Source of the DNA: Clostridia bacterium
Lineage (GTDB): Bacteria > Bacillota > Clostridia > Christensenellales > Aristaeellaceae
NCBI GenBank assembly: GCA_017501255.1
Contig: JAFVXE010000052.1
Coordinates: forward strand, 124,001 to 188,000
DNA length: 64,000 bases
Direction: 5' to 3'
The position numbers and the translations under genes were made by a program. The notes below the pieces were generated by a model, which was given only the letters and a program-made list of their open reading frames with translations, searched no databases and had not been told where the DNA came from. Below, in pieces: positions 49,391-58,197 of this stretch; position 1 is the first letter of the stretch; each line of letters begins with the position of its first letter.

Positions 49391-51613
49391 TTATTCTTCC
49401 TCAGCAGGATGGTCCTTCATCCATTCCTGAGCAGTTTTTGCAAGTTCGGGCTTCACAATGTAGTACCGCATTCCGCCGTACTCCACCCGCTGCTCCTCAG
49501 GCAGGGATTCCAGATACTGCGCCAGCGTGCTGAGGGGATAGTAACGGTTATCCCAGAAATCGCTTTCCGTAGCCAGCATGACCACATTCATGCGCTCCAG
49601 TTCCCCGGGCACTTCTTCCAGCGGCAGGTTCATCACCGGCACGATGGGGTTGGCATCCAGAATATGGCCCTTGCCGTGAAGGGGATACTGGTATCCGCTG
49701 CGGGGAATCAGAATCATCTCATCCTCCGCTACTTCCTCCGCCAAAGCCATCAGCATGGCGAATCTCTCTTGGAAGCCGTTATCCAGCAGCATGGTTTCGC
49801 TTTCCATCACATGACGGCTGGTACGGTAGAAACTGTCGGCATAGCCAGTCTGCTTGGTGCCCTGCACCACGCCCAGCAGGCACAGCGCTGCGCACAGCCA
49901 GGCGGGCAACGTGCGAAGCGCCTTTTGGATGTTTTCCCCAGGCAGCTTTTTCAGCTTCTGGCAGAGCCAACCAAGCAGCCGGGGCCACAGGTCGCTGAGG
50001 GCTGCAAGGGCAGCGCACACACCAGCTGCCGCAAACAGGAACCATTGCAGGGTGTAGCGGGGCATCATGGAGAAGGTGCCGGAAAAACTGTAGTAGCCGG
50101 TATCCAGAATGCCGGTCATAGGCGCCAGCGTCATCAGGGGAATCAATGCTGCATACAGCAGGGTTTCCACCAGATGGTTATCGGTTTCGTCCGTCCGCAG
50201 GAGCACCGCAACCGGGCCGTCCATGGGCTGTTCTGCCTTCATGGCTTCCACCTGCCGGCGAATCCGGATGCGCCGCACTACCAGCGCCACCAGCACACCC
50301 AGCAGTACCATCAGCGCCACCCGGAAGCCCCAGGGCCCCAGCGGCGAAGCATGGGAATAGAGAATGCTGTCCACATCCTCAAAGAAATTCAGCTGCGTGG
50401 TGGTTTCCTTGATGCGGTAATCCTGCAACAGGTATTGTTGATACCAGGGGGCATCGGTAAAGGTGGTGGTGAGCCGCCAGGGGGACAGCTGCCCCCAGCG
50501 CAGGTAGCACCACAGGTTGCCCGCAAAAGCGATCAATGTGCCCACTGCGCCGCCAAGGGCAATCATAATACTGCGCAAAAGCACTCTGCCCGACTGGCCT
50601 TTGGCTTCGTACAGGTTGGAGAGCCACTGCCACACCACCCATGCCACCACAATGAAGGGCAGCTGCACAAAGCACACCACATGGGCGCTCATCACGACAA
50701 AACAGGCAAACAGGGTGACAGCCGATTTGCCAAGATTGCGCCAGAATCCCGCCGTTTTGGCTTCCAGCCCGGCAAAATACAGAACGCCCAACAGCAGCGC
50801 CAGAATGCGCCAGATATCCCGGGGAGCACCGGCCACACTGGTATACAGATTGGGAATGATGTTCAAAAGCACCACGCCCAGCAGGATATAGGGTTTCTTT
50901 TCCCGGCAGAGCACCAGCAGCAGCGCACCAAAGGCCGCCAGGGTATAGAGGGTCAGCATACCAACGCCGCTGACGGCGGGTTTATCAAAGGGATAGCCCA
51001 CTTCCGCCCCGGTATGGAACAGACCGTAGCTCATGAACAGTTCCAGCGACGGGAAGTGGTTGTGACCCCGGAACTGGCCTTCCAGCTCCTCTTTTTCCAG
51101 AAGGTGCCACAGGCTGCGATCGTTGCAGTACCGCTCCGCCAGAGCCATATATTCGCCCGCATCACCACTGAGGGTGAGGCAGTTCATGCTGGAACAGAAC
51201 CGTATGCACACCGGCGCAAGCAGAATGATGATGCACAGGGCGAAGCACAGGCAGGCCAGCGCAGGCTTGTCAAAGCGGCACACCCGGCGCAGGAAGTCGA
51301 ATCCCTGCCGGAGCAGCTGAGGCACCTGGCGCAGGTTCAGGATGCCCAGCACTGCCAGATACAGACCACTGACCGCAGGCAGCACAGCGATATACACCCA
51401 CTTGGAAGCCCCGGGCCATACCACAGCCATCACCAGCGTCCACAGGTACTGCACAAAGGGCGTGGCAGCCACACCGGTCAAAAAGCACGCTGCCCGGCTG
51501 CGCTTGGCAAACAGGTGATGCACCGCAAACAGTACGCCCAGCGCAAAGGCCGTCAGCATACAGCTGAGCAGATACAGATTCCGCCAGCTATTGCCCAGAT
51601 CCAGCCAAGTCAT
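49391..51613 (-). CDS. Large polytopic membrane protein, probable GT-C-type glycosyltransferase
   Basis: The 740-residue protein has roughly fourteen membrane helices and a C-terminal extracytoplasmic domain of about 150 residues (FYRTSRHVMESETMLLDNGF to MRYYIVKPELAKTAQEW). The first large loop, CLTLSGDAGEYMALAERY, has the acidic pair seen in GT-C enzymes that use polyprenyl-phosphate sugars, and HNHFPSLELFMSYG follows. I know of no exact family; the assignment rests on layout and operon context (GT2, DUF354 and DUF6020 genes). AGGAGG lies 8 nt before the ATG. It could instead be a polymerase or flippase. Confidence 0.7.
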   Translation of the reverse strand: MTWLDLGNSWRNLYLLSCMLTAFALGVLFAVHHLFAKRSRAACFLTGVAATPFVQYLWTLVMAVVWPGASKWVYIAVLPAVSGLYLAVLGILNLRQVPQLLRQGFDFLRRVCRFDKPALACLCFALCIIILLAPVCIRFCSSMNCLTLSGDAGEYMALAERYCNDRSLWHLLEKEELEGQFRGHNHFPSLELFMSYGLFHTGAEVGYPFDKPAVSGVGMLTLYTLAAFGALLLVLCREKKPYILLGVVLLNIIPNLYTSVAGAPRDIWRILALLLGVLYFAGLEAKTAGFWRNLGKSAVTLFACFVVMSAHVVCFVQLPFIVVAWVVWQWLSNLYEAKGQSGRVLLRSIMIALGGAVGTLIAFAGNLWCYLRWGQLSPWRLTTTFTDAPWYQQYLLQDYRIKETTTQLNFFEDVDSILYSHASPLGPWGFRVALMVLLGVLVALVVRRIRIRRQVEAMKAEQPMDGPVAVLLRTDETDNHLVETLLYAALIPLMTLAPMTGILDTGYYSFSGTFSMMPRYTLQWFLFAAAGVCAALAALSDLWPRLLGWLCQKLKKLPGENIQKALRTLPAWLCAALCLLGVVQGTKQTGYADSFYRTSRHVMESETMLLDNGFQERFAMLMALAEEVAEDEMILIPRSGYQYPLHGKGHILDANPIVPVMNLPLEEVPGELERMNVVMLATESDFWDNRYYPLSTLAQYLESLPEEQRVEYGGMRYYIVKPELAKTAQEWMKDHPAEEE

Positions 51614-51655
51614 CTCTTCATCCTCCTGTTATTGGTGATGGTTGCACGACAGGTT

Positions 51656-52705
51656 TCAGCGGCCTTCCTGAGCCAGCCTGTCCATCTCTTCCATGTAGTA
51701 CTGGTTGATATCCACTTTCTCCGACAGCAGCTTTTCCAGCTTTTGTGCGCCCTGCTGTTCCAGATCGGGGGTTTCCAGCAGTTCGATGGCCTTGGCCGTA
51801 GCCTTTTCATAGCGGTCTGCGCCATCGTTGAAGTTATACAAAAGCCCAAAACGCTCGCTCTGCTCCTGGGTGGAGCCGCTCTTGATCACATTCACATACA
51901 GGGCGTGGGTGCCCAGCATCACGGCTTCGGAAGCCATGGTGGCGCCTTCGCTGTACACCAGCTTGGCAAAGGCCAGCACATGATGTACCAGCTCATAGGG
52001 GGTATTCAGCAGGTGGGGCTTCAGTTCCTCGGGCACTGCCCCTTCGCTGCTCACATACACCCGGCCATACTGGCTCAACTTCTTCACCAGCGCAATCTTG
52101 CCTGCATCGTCCAGACCCTTCTTGCCGATGTCGTGGCTGGCGTTCCACGCCACAAAACGTACCAGAATGTAGGGCTCGTCAGGATTGAAGCCCACATCCC
52201 GGAGCACCTGCTTATCCGGCGTGAACACGGAGGGATGCAGATAGAACAGCTCCTTGTAGGTATCCACCCGCTCCTGACACTTGCCCAGATCAGTCAGGAA
52301 GGTGCGGGGGGTAAGAATCTTGGTGGAAAGCCGCTTGCAGATGCGCAGGCTGAACTTGCTCACCTCGGTATCCTCATAGACGATATGGGGCTTGCGGACA
52401 ATCCACGAAGCGATGGACAGCATAGGGGCCGCGCGGCCGATCATAATATCCGGCTTGAAGCGAAGGGCAGCCAGCGTGAATTGAATGGTCAGCTTCAGAA
52501 ACAAAAATGCCTTCTCCACCGGATTCTTGCCCGTGGACCAAGCGCAGCGGATATAGGGAATGCCATAGCTGTCCAGCAGCTTGGAGTTGCCATCCTTTTC
52601 CGCCACGAAGCACATCACTTTGTCGCCCCGCTCCTGCATCCGCCACAGAATATGGTGGAACTGATGCACCCACGCAGGATGGGTGAAGCAGATCATCGCT
52701 TTCAT
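51656..52705 (-). CDS. DUF354-family protein (UDP-GlcNAc 2-epimerase-like GT-B fold)
   Basis: The 349-residue protein begins MKAMICFTHPAWVHQFHHILWRMQERGDKVMCFVAEKDGN and has KPDIMIGRAAPMLSIASWI, YEDTEVSKFSLRICKRLSTKILTPRTF and YSEGATMASEAVMLGTHALYVN, which match DUF354 (PF04007), a cytoplasmic family related to WecB and GT-B enzymes found in surface polysaccharide clusters. It probably modifies or transfers a nucleotide-linked sugar; the substrate is unknown. Its ATG overlaps the TGA of the preceding glycosyltransferase gene (TGATG), and AAGGAGG is upstream. Confidence 0.88.
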   Translation of the reverse strand: MKAMICFTHPAWVHQFHHILWRMQERGDKVMCFVAEKDGNSKLLDSYGIPYIRCAWSTGKNPVEKAFLFLKLTIQFTLAALRFKPDIMIGRAAPMLSIASWIVRKPHIVYEDTEVSKFSLRICKRLSTKILTPRTFLTDLGKCQERVDTYKELFYLHPSVFTPDKQVLRDVGFNPDEPYILVRFVAWNASHDIGKKGLDDAGKIALVKKLSQYGRVYVSSEGAVPEELKPHLLNTPYELVHHVLAFAKLVYSEGATMASEAVMLGTHALYVNVIKSGSTQEQSERFGLLYNFNDGADRYEKATAKAIELLETPDLEQQGAQKLEKLLSEKVDINQYYMEEMDRLAQEGR

Positions 52706-53664
52706 CAGTCTTCCTCCTTGCTCAGTTCAATCTCCATTTTGCGTACCCGGTACTGCACATCCTCCAGCAGCTTGCGGTTGTCGCTGATCAGATCGGCCTG
52801 AATGCCGGCGATCAGGAACAGAACGCTGATCATCAGCAAGAGGGCGCAGAGAATCAGGGACTGCACATGACCGCTGCCGGAACCGGTGGAAGCAAAGATC
52901 CACAGGAAACGGAAGCCCAGCGCCAGACCGGGAATACCGAAGATCAGGCTCAGAATGCCAAAGAAGCGCATAGGCTTGTACATGGCAAAGGAGCGGACGA
53001 TCACGGAGGAGGAGCGCTTCATGTACTTCCACATACTCTTGAACAGGCGGGAAGGACGCAGATCTGGATTGGTACGGATGGGCACACTGGTCATGGCGGT
53101 GCGGTTCCAGCCCGCCTGAATGATGGTTTCCAGCGTGTAGGTATATTCATTGACCACATTGAGCCGCAGGGCAGCTTCCCGGCTGTAGGCACGGAAACCG
53201 CTGGGCGCATCGGGGATATCGGTATTGGATGCCATACGCACCACCCAGCTGCCCAGATGCTGGAACATCTTCTTCTTGCGGGAAAAATGCTCGGTTTCAT
53301 CAATGGGACGCTCGCCGATAACAATATCCGCCTTTTCCTTCAGGATGGGCTCCACCAGCTTGGCGATATCCTCGCCGCAGTACTGGTCATCCGCATCGGT
53401 ATTGACGATGATATCCGCCCCCAGATGCAGGCAGGCATCGATGCCCGCCATGAAGCCCTTGGCAAGGCCCTTGTTCTGCTTGAAGGAAACGATATGGTTC
53501 ACACCCCACTCCCGGGCCACCTGCACGGTGTCATCGGTGGAACCATCGTTGATGATCAGCACTTCGATCTGATCCACACCGTCGATCTGGCGGGGCAGAT
53601 GATCCAGCGCCACTTGCAGGGTTTCCGCTTCGTTGTAACAGGGAATCTGGATAATCAACTTCAT
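52705..53664 (-). CDS. GT2 glycosyltransferase with C-terminal membrane helices (DPMS type)
   Basis: The 319-residue protein has the GT2 motifs IIQIPCYNEAETLQVALDHL, VLIINDGSTDDTVQVA, IIVNTDADDQYCGEDI and DAPSGFRAYSREAALRL, then two membrane helices (FFGILSLIFGIPGLALGF and SLILCALLLMISVLFLIAGI) and a coiled cytoplasmic tail. It resembles polyprenyl-phosphate hexose synthases. It overlaps the DUF6020 gene upstream by 4 nt and the DUF354 gene downstream by 1 nt, so three consecutive products are translated together. Confidence 0.92.
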   Translation of the reverse strand: MKLIIQIPCYNEAETLQVALDHLPRQIDGVDQIEVLIINDGSTDDTVQVAREWGVNHIVSFKQNKGLAKGFMAGIDACLHLGADIIVNTDADDQYCGEDIAKLVEPILKEKADIVIGERPIDETEHFSRKKKMFQHLGSWVVRMASNTDIPDAPSGFRAYSREAALRLNVVNEYTYTLETIIQAGWNRTAMTSVPIRTNPDLRPSRLFKSMWKYMKRSSSVIVRSFAMYKPMRFFGILSLIFGIPGLALGFRFLWIFASTGSGSGHVQSLILCALLLMISVLFLIAGIQADLISDNRKLLEDVQYRVRKMEIELSKEED

Positions 53665-55442
53665 TGGTGTTTCCTCCTGATGATTGGTTTAGCCTGTGCG
53701 CACAGCCACAGCAGCATGGGCGCACACAGATACAGCGGCATGGAATAGCGGAAGTAACCGTTCACGGCAGACAGTACGCATCCCGCCAGCGTAAACAGTG
53801 CAGGAATGGCGGCGATCAAATACCGGCTCTTATTTCGCCCCGCAAGAAGGGCCACGGCAAACAGGGTGATCCAGCCGTAAAGCCCCGGCGCCACGATGAC
53901 CCGGTACAGGGGATTCTTGGCCAGTTCATCGGTGAAGCGGATCAGCAGATGGCAGCGGGGATTCTCCGAATACTTGAACAGATGATCCATCTCCGTGGTG
54001 GAGCGCTGCCGTCCGATGAGGAAGGTGGGCTTGATCTGGCTCATAAAGCCGGGGTACACATAACCGTAGGTGTTATGGAACGTGGCGGACAGGCTGGTGC
54101 CGGGATACTTCACCGCCAGCTTCATCCAGGTACGGAAGAAAGCCGCCTTTGCTTCGGGGGTGGCATCCTTGCGCCACAGGTTCTTGATGGGGTCGCTGAG
54201 CTCGCCGTTGTATTCCCCGGCTACTTTGTCCAGCTCCAAAACGCTGTCCAGCGCAGCGGCTTCTTCTGCCGTCAGCTCATGGGTCGCCGCCACCCGGGCC
54301 ACCTGCTGCAAGGGCAGGGAGTATTCCTCGGTTTCCGGCATGGGGGCCACATTCAGCACCGGCAGCATCAGCCGGATGCCCGCAAACACGCACACCGCAC
54401 ACAGGATGGACAGGGCCGGAGCCACCCACAGCCGGGCGGCACGGCGGGACTGATGCAGCGTCCACAGCAGCAAGGCGCCCAACGTCAGCACTGCCAGATA
54501 CATTCCCGGGTTGCGCAGAAGCACGCACAGCACAGCCGCCGCTATCATGAATAGGGTGTTCCAGCGATTGGGCTTTTCTTCCTGACACAGCTGGTGGCAG
54601 CACAGCATCAGCCACAGCACCGCCATGGCAAAGTTGGTATCCTTACCCACACAGAAGGCATACAGTGGGAAGATGGGATTGATGGCAAAGAACACCAGCG
54701 AGCCGGTCACTAGCCAGCGGGGGGCATCGGAACGGGCCATCCGGGCAATCAGCACACCCAAAAGCCACGCCATCAGAATGGACTGAATACCGCAATACAG
54801 GATGATGGTAATATCGCCGTTCCCCAGCTTCACGCCGATGTAGCGGAAGCAGTGCAGCAGCATGGTCTGGAAAATGGGATTGGCATTGCCCAGCTGCCGA
54901 AGCCCGATGGCCTCCATGATCATGGTGAGGCTGTCGGTGGATAGCGTACCGGGGAAAATAAAGTACAGGTACGGCAGCCAGCAGGCGTAGAGGATCAGGG
55001 CATACAGCCAGAAGGGGTGGGCCTTGCGGGGCTGTTCCGGTTCAGGTGCTGTGCCGCCGCACAGGGCATGGGTCAACAGCGCCATACCCGCCGCATACAG
55101 CGGCGTACGACCCAGCCACTGCAGCACAGCCAGCACCGGCTGGGTTTTCACCAACGCTGCCGAGCCAACGGCACCATAACTCTGCCCCAGCACAATGACC
55201 GCTGCAAACACCGCCGCCAGTGTCCACAGCCGTTTCAAACCGAAGCAGCTGGGCCGGCGCAGGGCCTCCCGGTACAAAAACCACAGGGCAAAAGCTGCCA
55301 GCGCCCATACTGCCCCGCCGGACAGAATGCTGTCCGGCATCGGTTGCGGCACAAGGGTCACCCCCAGCCCGACCAAAGAAATGCCGCAGAGAAGCAAGGC
55401 CAGCCAACGGTTTTTTACAGTTCTGTTTTGTTCACCCAGCAT
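53661..55442 (-). CDS. DUF6020-type polytopic membrane protein
   Basis: The 593-residue protein has about twelve membrane helices and the segment FPGTLSTDSLTMIMEAIGLRQLGNANPIFQTMLLHCF, plus VGKDTNFAMAVLWLM, features I associate with DUF6020, a clostridial membrane family with GT-C/O-antigen-polymerase-like layout. A large external loop (residues about 370-500) precedes the last helices. The start is ATG 55440-55442 with GGAGG upstream; a GTG 7 codons earlier lies at the ribosome binding site. It is the first gene of the surface-glycan operon. The reaction is not known. Confidence 0.78.
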   Translation of the reverse strand: MLGEQNRTVKNRWLALLLCGISLVGLGVTLVPQPMPDSILSGGAVWALAAFALWFLYREALRRPSCFGLKRLWTLAAVFAAVIVLGQSYGAVGSAALVKTQPVLAVLQWLGRTPLYAAGMALLTHALCGGTAPEPEQPRKAHPFWLYALILYACWLPYLYFIFPGTLSTDSLTMIMEAIGLRQLGNANPIFQTMLLHCFRYIGVKLGNGDITIILYCGIQSILMAWLLGVLIARMARSDAPRWLVTGSLVFFAINPIFPLYAFCVGKDTNFAMAVLWLMLCCHQLCQEEKPNRWNTLFMIAAAVLCVLLRNPGMYLAVLTLGALLLWTLHQSRRAARLWVAPALSILCAVCVFAGIRLMLPVLNVAPMPETEEYSLPLQQVARVAATHELTAEEAAALDSVLELDKVAGEYNGELSDPIKNLWRKDATPEAKAAFFRTWMKLAVKYPGTSLSATFHNTYGYVYPGFMSQIKPTFLIGRQRSTTEMDHLFKYSENPRCHLLIRFTDELAKNPLYRVIVAPGLYGWITLFAVALLAGRNKSRYLIAAIPALFTLAGCVLSAVNGYFRYSMPLYLCAPMLLWLCAQAKPIIRRKHQ

Positions 55443-55476
55443 AACCCCTCTCCTCCTTGACACAAATATTCAGTTT

Positions 55477-55505
55477 ATTTTAGTGTTTTTTGTCGTTTCT
55501 GTCAA
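55477..55505 (-). promoter_or_regulatory. Promoter of the glycan operon
   Basis: TTGACA (55500-55505 on minus), 17-bp spacer, TAAAAT (55477-55482). Confidence 0.85.
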
Positions 55506-55577
55506 TGGAAAGCACGTTCTCCGCTCCCCCCTTCTTTTTTGTGCCCACAGCCACTTTTTTGCGTGCTTTTCATTGAC
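55501..55577. promoter_or_regulatory. Inverted 16-bp motif shared by two divergent promoters
   Basis: GTCAATGGAAAGCACG (55501-55516) is the inverted copy, 15 of 16, of CGTGCTTTTCATTGAC (55562-55577). In each copy the final TTGAC is the -35 box of the promoter on that side, so both promoters carry CGTGCTTTyCA directly upstream of -35. Confidence 0.75.
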
Positions 55578-55602
55578 ACTGCGCCTATGTATCTACTATA
55601 AT
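55573..55602 (+). promoter_or_regulatory. Promoter of alaS
   Basis: TTGACA (55573-55578), 18-bp spacer, TATAAT (55597-55602): both boxes are perfect. The leader is only about 70 nt, with one CCGC/GCGG hairpin and no room for a T-box. Confidence 0.88.
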
Positions 55603-55679
55603 ATTTTGGTATGTGTGTGTCCGCACTATGCGGTTATCAATACATCATTGCAGTTTATTGCTAAAGGAGAGACCCTGTT

Positions 55680-57659
55680 ATGAAGACCTACAAAGCCGCT
55701 GAATTGCGCGCCATGTTCCAGCAGTTCTTCAAGGATCATGGTCACGCTGTCATCTCCAGCGCCAGCCTGATTCCCGAAAACGACCCCACCGTGCTGTTCA
55801 CCACCGCCGGTATGCATCCCCTGGTTCCCTATCTGATGGGCCAGAAGCATCCCTCCGGCACCCGCCTGACCGACGTGCAGAAGTGCGTCCGTACCGGCGA
55901 TATCGACGATGTGGGCGATTTCAGCCACCTGACCTTCTTTGAAATGCTGGGCAACTGGTCTCTGGGCGACTATTTCAAGCAGGAAATGATCCCCTGGAGC
56001 TGGGAATTCCTCACCAACGAAAAGTACCTGGGCCTGCCCAAGGAAAAGCTGGCTTTCTCCGTTTTTGCCGGTGACGAGGACTGCCCCCGTGACGAAGAGA
56101 GCGCCCAGCTGTGGCGTGACTGCGGCGTGGCCGACGATCACATCTTCTTCCTGCCCAAGGAAAACAACTGGTGGGGCCCCGCTGGCCTGACCGGCCCCTG
56201 CGGCCCCGACACCGAGATGTTCATCATCACCGACAAGGAGCCCTGCGGCCCCGACTGCTCCCCCGCCTGTTCCTGCGGCCGCTATCTGGAAATCTGGAAC
56301 GACGTGTTCATGCAGTACAATAAGCAGGCTGACGGCACCTTCGTGCCCCTGAGCCAGAAGAACGTGGACACCGGCATGGGTCTGGAGCGCACTATCTGCG
56401 TGCTCAACGGCAAAAAGTCCGTGTACGAGACCGAGCTGTTTGAAAACATTCTGGGCAAGATCGCCGAGCTGTCCGGCAAGACCTACGGTCAGGACGAGGA
56501 AACCACCAAGGCTTTCCGCATCATCGGCGACCATATGCGCACCTCCACCTTCATCATGGGTGACGACCGTGGCGTGAGCCCCTCCAACATGGATCAGGGC
56601 TACGTGCTGCGCCGCCTCATCCGCCGTGCCGTGCGCTACGGCATGAGCCTGGGGATGCCTGACGGCTTCAACGGTCAGATTGCCAAGGTGATCATCGACC
56701 AGTACAAGGATGTGTATCCCGAACTGGAGCGCAACGAAGCCTTCGTGATGGAGCAGCTGGCGCTGGAAGAAACCCGTTTTGCCAAGACCCTGCGTCAGGG
56801 CGAGAAGGAATTTGACAAGATCTACAACAACATCCAGAACACCCGCAACACCCTGAACGCCATTCTGGCTGCCGAGGATAAGGTGGCTCTGGCCCAGGAA
56901 ATGGCTCAGACCAAGAAGCTGCGCCCCTCCCCCGACATGATGCCCATCATCGAGGCTGCCAAGGTCGGTGACGAAGCTGCTCTGGTGGCTGCCGTCAACG
57001 CCCGTCTGGAGACTCTCTCCACCATGGATGGCCGCAGCGCCTTCAAACTGTACGATACCTACGGCTTCCCCATCGAAATGACCATCGAGCTGGCCAATGA
57101 AAAGGGCCTCAAGGTGGATCAGGCTGATTTCGCCGAGCGCTTCAAGCAACATCAGGCCACCTCTCAGGCTGGCGCTGAGCAGCGCTTCAAAGGCGGCCTT
57201 GCCGACCACAGCGCCCAGACTGCCCGCCTCCACACCGCCACCCACCTGATGCACAGCGCTCTGCGCAAAGTGCTGGGCGACGAAGTGGCTCAGAAGGGTT
57301 CCAACATCACCGCCGAGCGCCTCCGCTTCGACTTCTCCTTCGGCCGCAAGATGACCAAGGAAGAAATCGCCGAGGTGGAAAAGCTGGTCAACGAAGCCAT
57401 CGAAGCCAAGGCCCCCATCACCATGCGTGAGATGACCGTGCCCGAAGCCAAAGCCGAAGGCGCCATCGGTCTGTTCGAGAGCAAGTACGGCGAGCAGGTG
57501 AAGGTGTACACCATGGGTCAGTTCTCCAAGGAAATCTGCGGCGGCCCCCATGCCGAAAACACCGGCGACCTGAAATCCTTCAAGATTCTCAAGGAAGAAA
57601 GTTCCTCTGCCGGCGTGCGCCGCATCAAGGCGGTGATTGGCACTACTGCGGATGAATAA
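55680..57659 (+). CDS. alaS: Alanyl-tRNA synthetase lacking the C-terminal (C-Ala) domain
   Basis: The 659-residue protein has the class II catalytic core (MFQQFFKDHGHAVISSASLIPENDPTVLFTTAGMHPLVPYLMG, GDDRGVSPSNMDQGYVLRRLIRRAVRYG), the tRNA-recognition region and the editing domain with zinc ligands HTATHLMHSAL (HxxxH) and KEICGGPHAENTG (CxxxH). It ends immediately after the editing domain (RRIKAVIGTTADE) where usual AlaRS continues about 200 residues into the oligomerising C-Ala domain. A segment CGPDCSPACSCGRYLEIW holds four cysteines, unlike the E. coli enzyme. Codons are strongly biased to C/G endings, indicating high expression. AAAGGAG precedes the ATG. Confidence 0.92.
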   Translation: MKTYKAAELRAMFQQFFKDHGHAVISSASLIPENDPTVLFTTAGMHPLVPYLMGQKHPSGTRLTDVQKCVRTGDIDDVGDFSHLTFFEMLGNWSLGDYFKQEMIPWSWEFLTNEKYLGLPKEKLAFSVFAGDEDCPRDEESAQLWRDCGVADDHIFFLPKENNWWGPAGLTGPCGPDTEMFIITDKEPCGPDCSPACSCGRYLEIWNDVFMQYNKQADGTFVPLSQKNVDTGMGLERTICVLNGKKSVYETELFENILGKIAELSGKTYGQDEETTKAFRIIGDHMRTSTFIMGDDRGVSPSNMDQGYVLRRLIRRAVRYGMSLGMPDGFNGQIAKVIIDQYKDVYPELERNEAFVMEQLALEETRFAKTLRQGEKEFDKIYNNIQNTRNTLNAILAAEDKVALAQEMAQTKKLRPSPDMMPIIEAAKVGDEAALVAAVNARLETLSTMDGRSAFKLYDTYGFPIEMTIELANEKGLKVDQADFAERFKQHQATSQAGAEQRFKGGLADHSAQTARLHTATHLMHSALRKVLGDEVAQKGSNITAERLRFDFSFGRKMTKEEIAEVEKLVNEAIEAKAPITMREMTVPEAKAEGAIGLFESKYGEQVKVYTMGQFSKEICGGPHAENTGDLKSFKILKEESSSAGVRRIKAVIGTTADE

Positions 57660-57670
57660 TCGGGACGGAA

Positions 57671-57759
57671 GTGGGGCTCTGCCCCACACCCCGGCAGGGG
57701 GATAATCCCCCTGCACCCCGTGCATTGCGCCCATTTCATGGGCGCAAAGAGTATTTTTT
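57671..57759 (+). terminator. Palindromic repeat (copy 2) ending in the alaS terminator
   Basis: Three hairpins in a row follow alaS: GTGGGGC/GCCCCAC (57671-57687, matching 45514), GCAGGGGGAT/ATCCCCCTGC (57694-57714) and TTGCGCCCAT/ATGGGCGCAA (57725-57747). The last is followed by AGAGTATTTTTTC and is the likely terminator. Confidence 0.8.
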
Positions 57760-57840
57760 CTTGCTTGATTGGGTGTTCCCATACAAAGACTGTATGACGT
57801 TGATACAATCATTGACAAACACCTATCAATACCCAACCTT

Positions 57841-57908
57841 TTGCCCGTGCAAAGCACGGGCAATGAAGGGTCAAGGGAGACGGAGGGAAGCGCGTGCCCA
57901 GTGGGCAC
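57841..57908. repeat. Short palindromes preceding the 91-bp repeats
   Basis: TTGCCCGTGC-aaa-GCACGGGCAA (57841-57863) and GTGCCCA-g-TGGGCAC (57894-57908) are perfect. No gene lies between alaS and helD (57660-58400). Confidence 0.75.
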
Positions 57909-58179
57909 AATGCCGAAGGCATTAGCGACCCGAAGTCGTCAACCGAAACGAGTGCGGGTTACGGCAGTAGCCTGCACGACGATTGAGGTTGCGGAACACA
58001 ATGCCGAAGGCATTAGCGACCCGCAGTCGTCAACCGAAACAAGTGCGGGCTACGGCAGTAGCCTGCACGACGATTGAGGTTGCGGAACACAATGCCGAAG
58101 GCATTAGCGACCCGCAGTCGTCAACCGAAACAAGTGCGGGCTACGGCAGTAGCCTGCACGACGATTGAGGTTGCGGAAC
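57909..58179. repeat. Three tandem 91-bp structured repeats
   Basis: Copies are 57909-57999, 58000-58090 and 58091-58179 (the last is two bases short). Copies 2 and 3 are identical over 89 bases; copy 1 differs at about three positions. Each unit contains AATGCC-gaa-GGCATT and a longer stem GTGCGGGCTA/TAGCCTGCAC with a 6-nt loop. The period is not a multiple of three and the frames through it change, so it is not coding. Confidence 0.9.
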
Positions 58180-58197
58180 AATGCCCCTTGTCAGGGG

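Noticed and set aside
48245..52801. A 1518-residue open frame on the plus strand
   Set aside because: It lies antisense to five well-recognised minus-strand genes, has low-complexity His/Gln/Gly composition, no domains and no ribosome binding site. It is a shadow of GC-rich codon bias.
55603..55679. T-box riboswitch in front of alaS
   Set aside because: The leader is about 70 nt, too short for a T-box, and lacks the conserved T-box sequence and a terminator.
55626..57908. A 760-residue minus-strand open frame opposite alaS
   Set aside because: The Gly/His/Val-rich product mirrors alaS codons; alaS has complete synthetase motifs and a consensus promoter.
57769..58168. Small proteins encoded by the 91-bp repeats
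   Set aside because: The period is not a multiple of three, frames change between copies and no ribosome binding site is present.
57909..58179. CRISPR array
   Set aside because: The units are contiguous 91-bp tandem repeats without variable spacers, and no cas genes are near.
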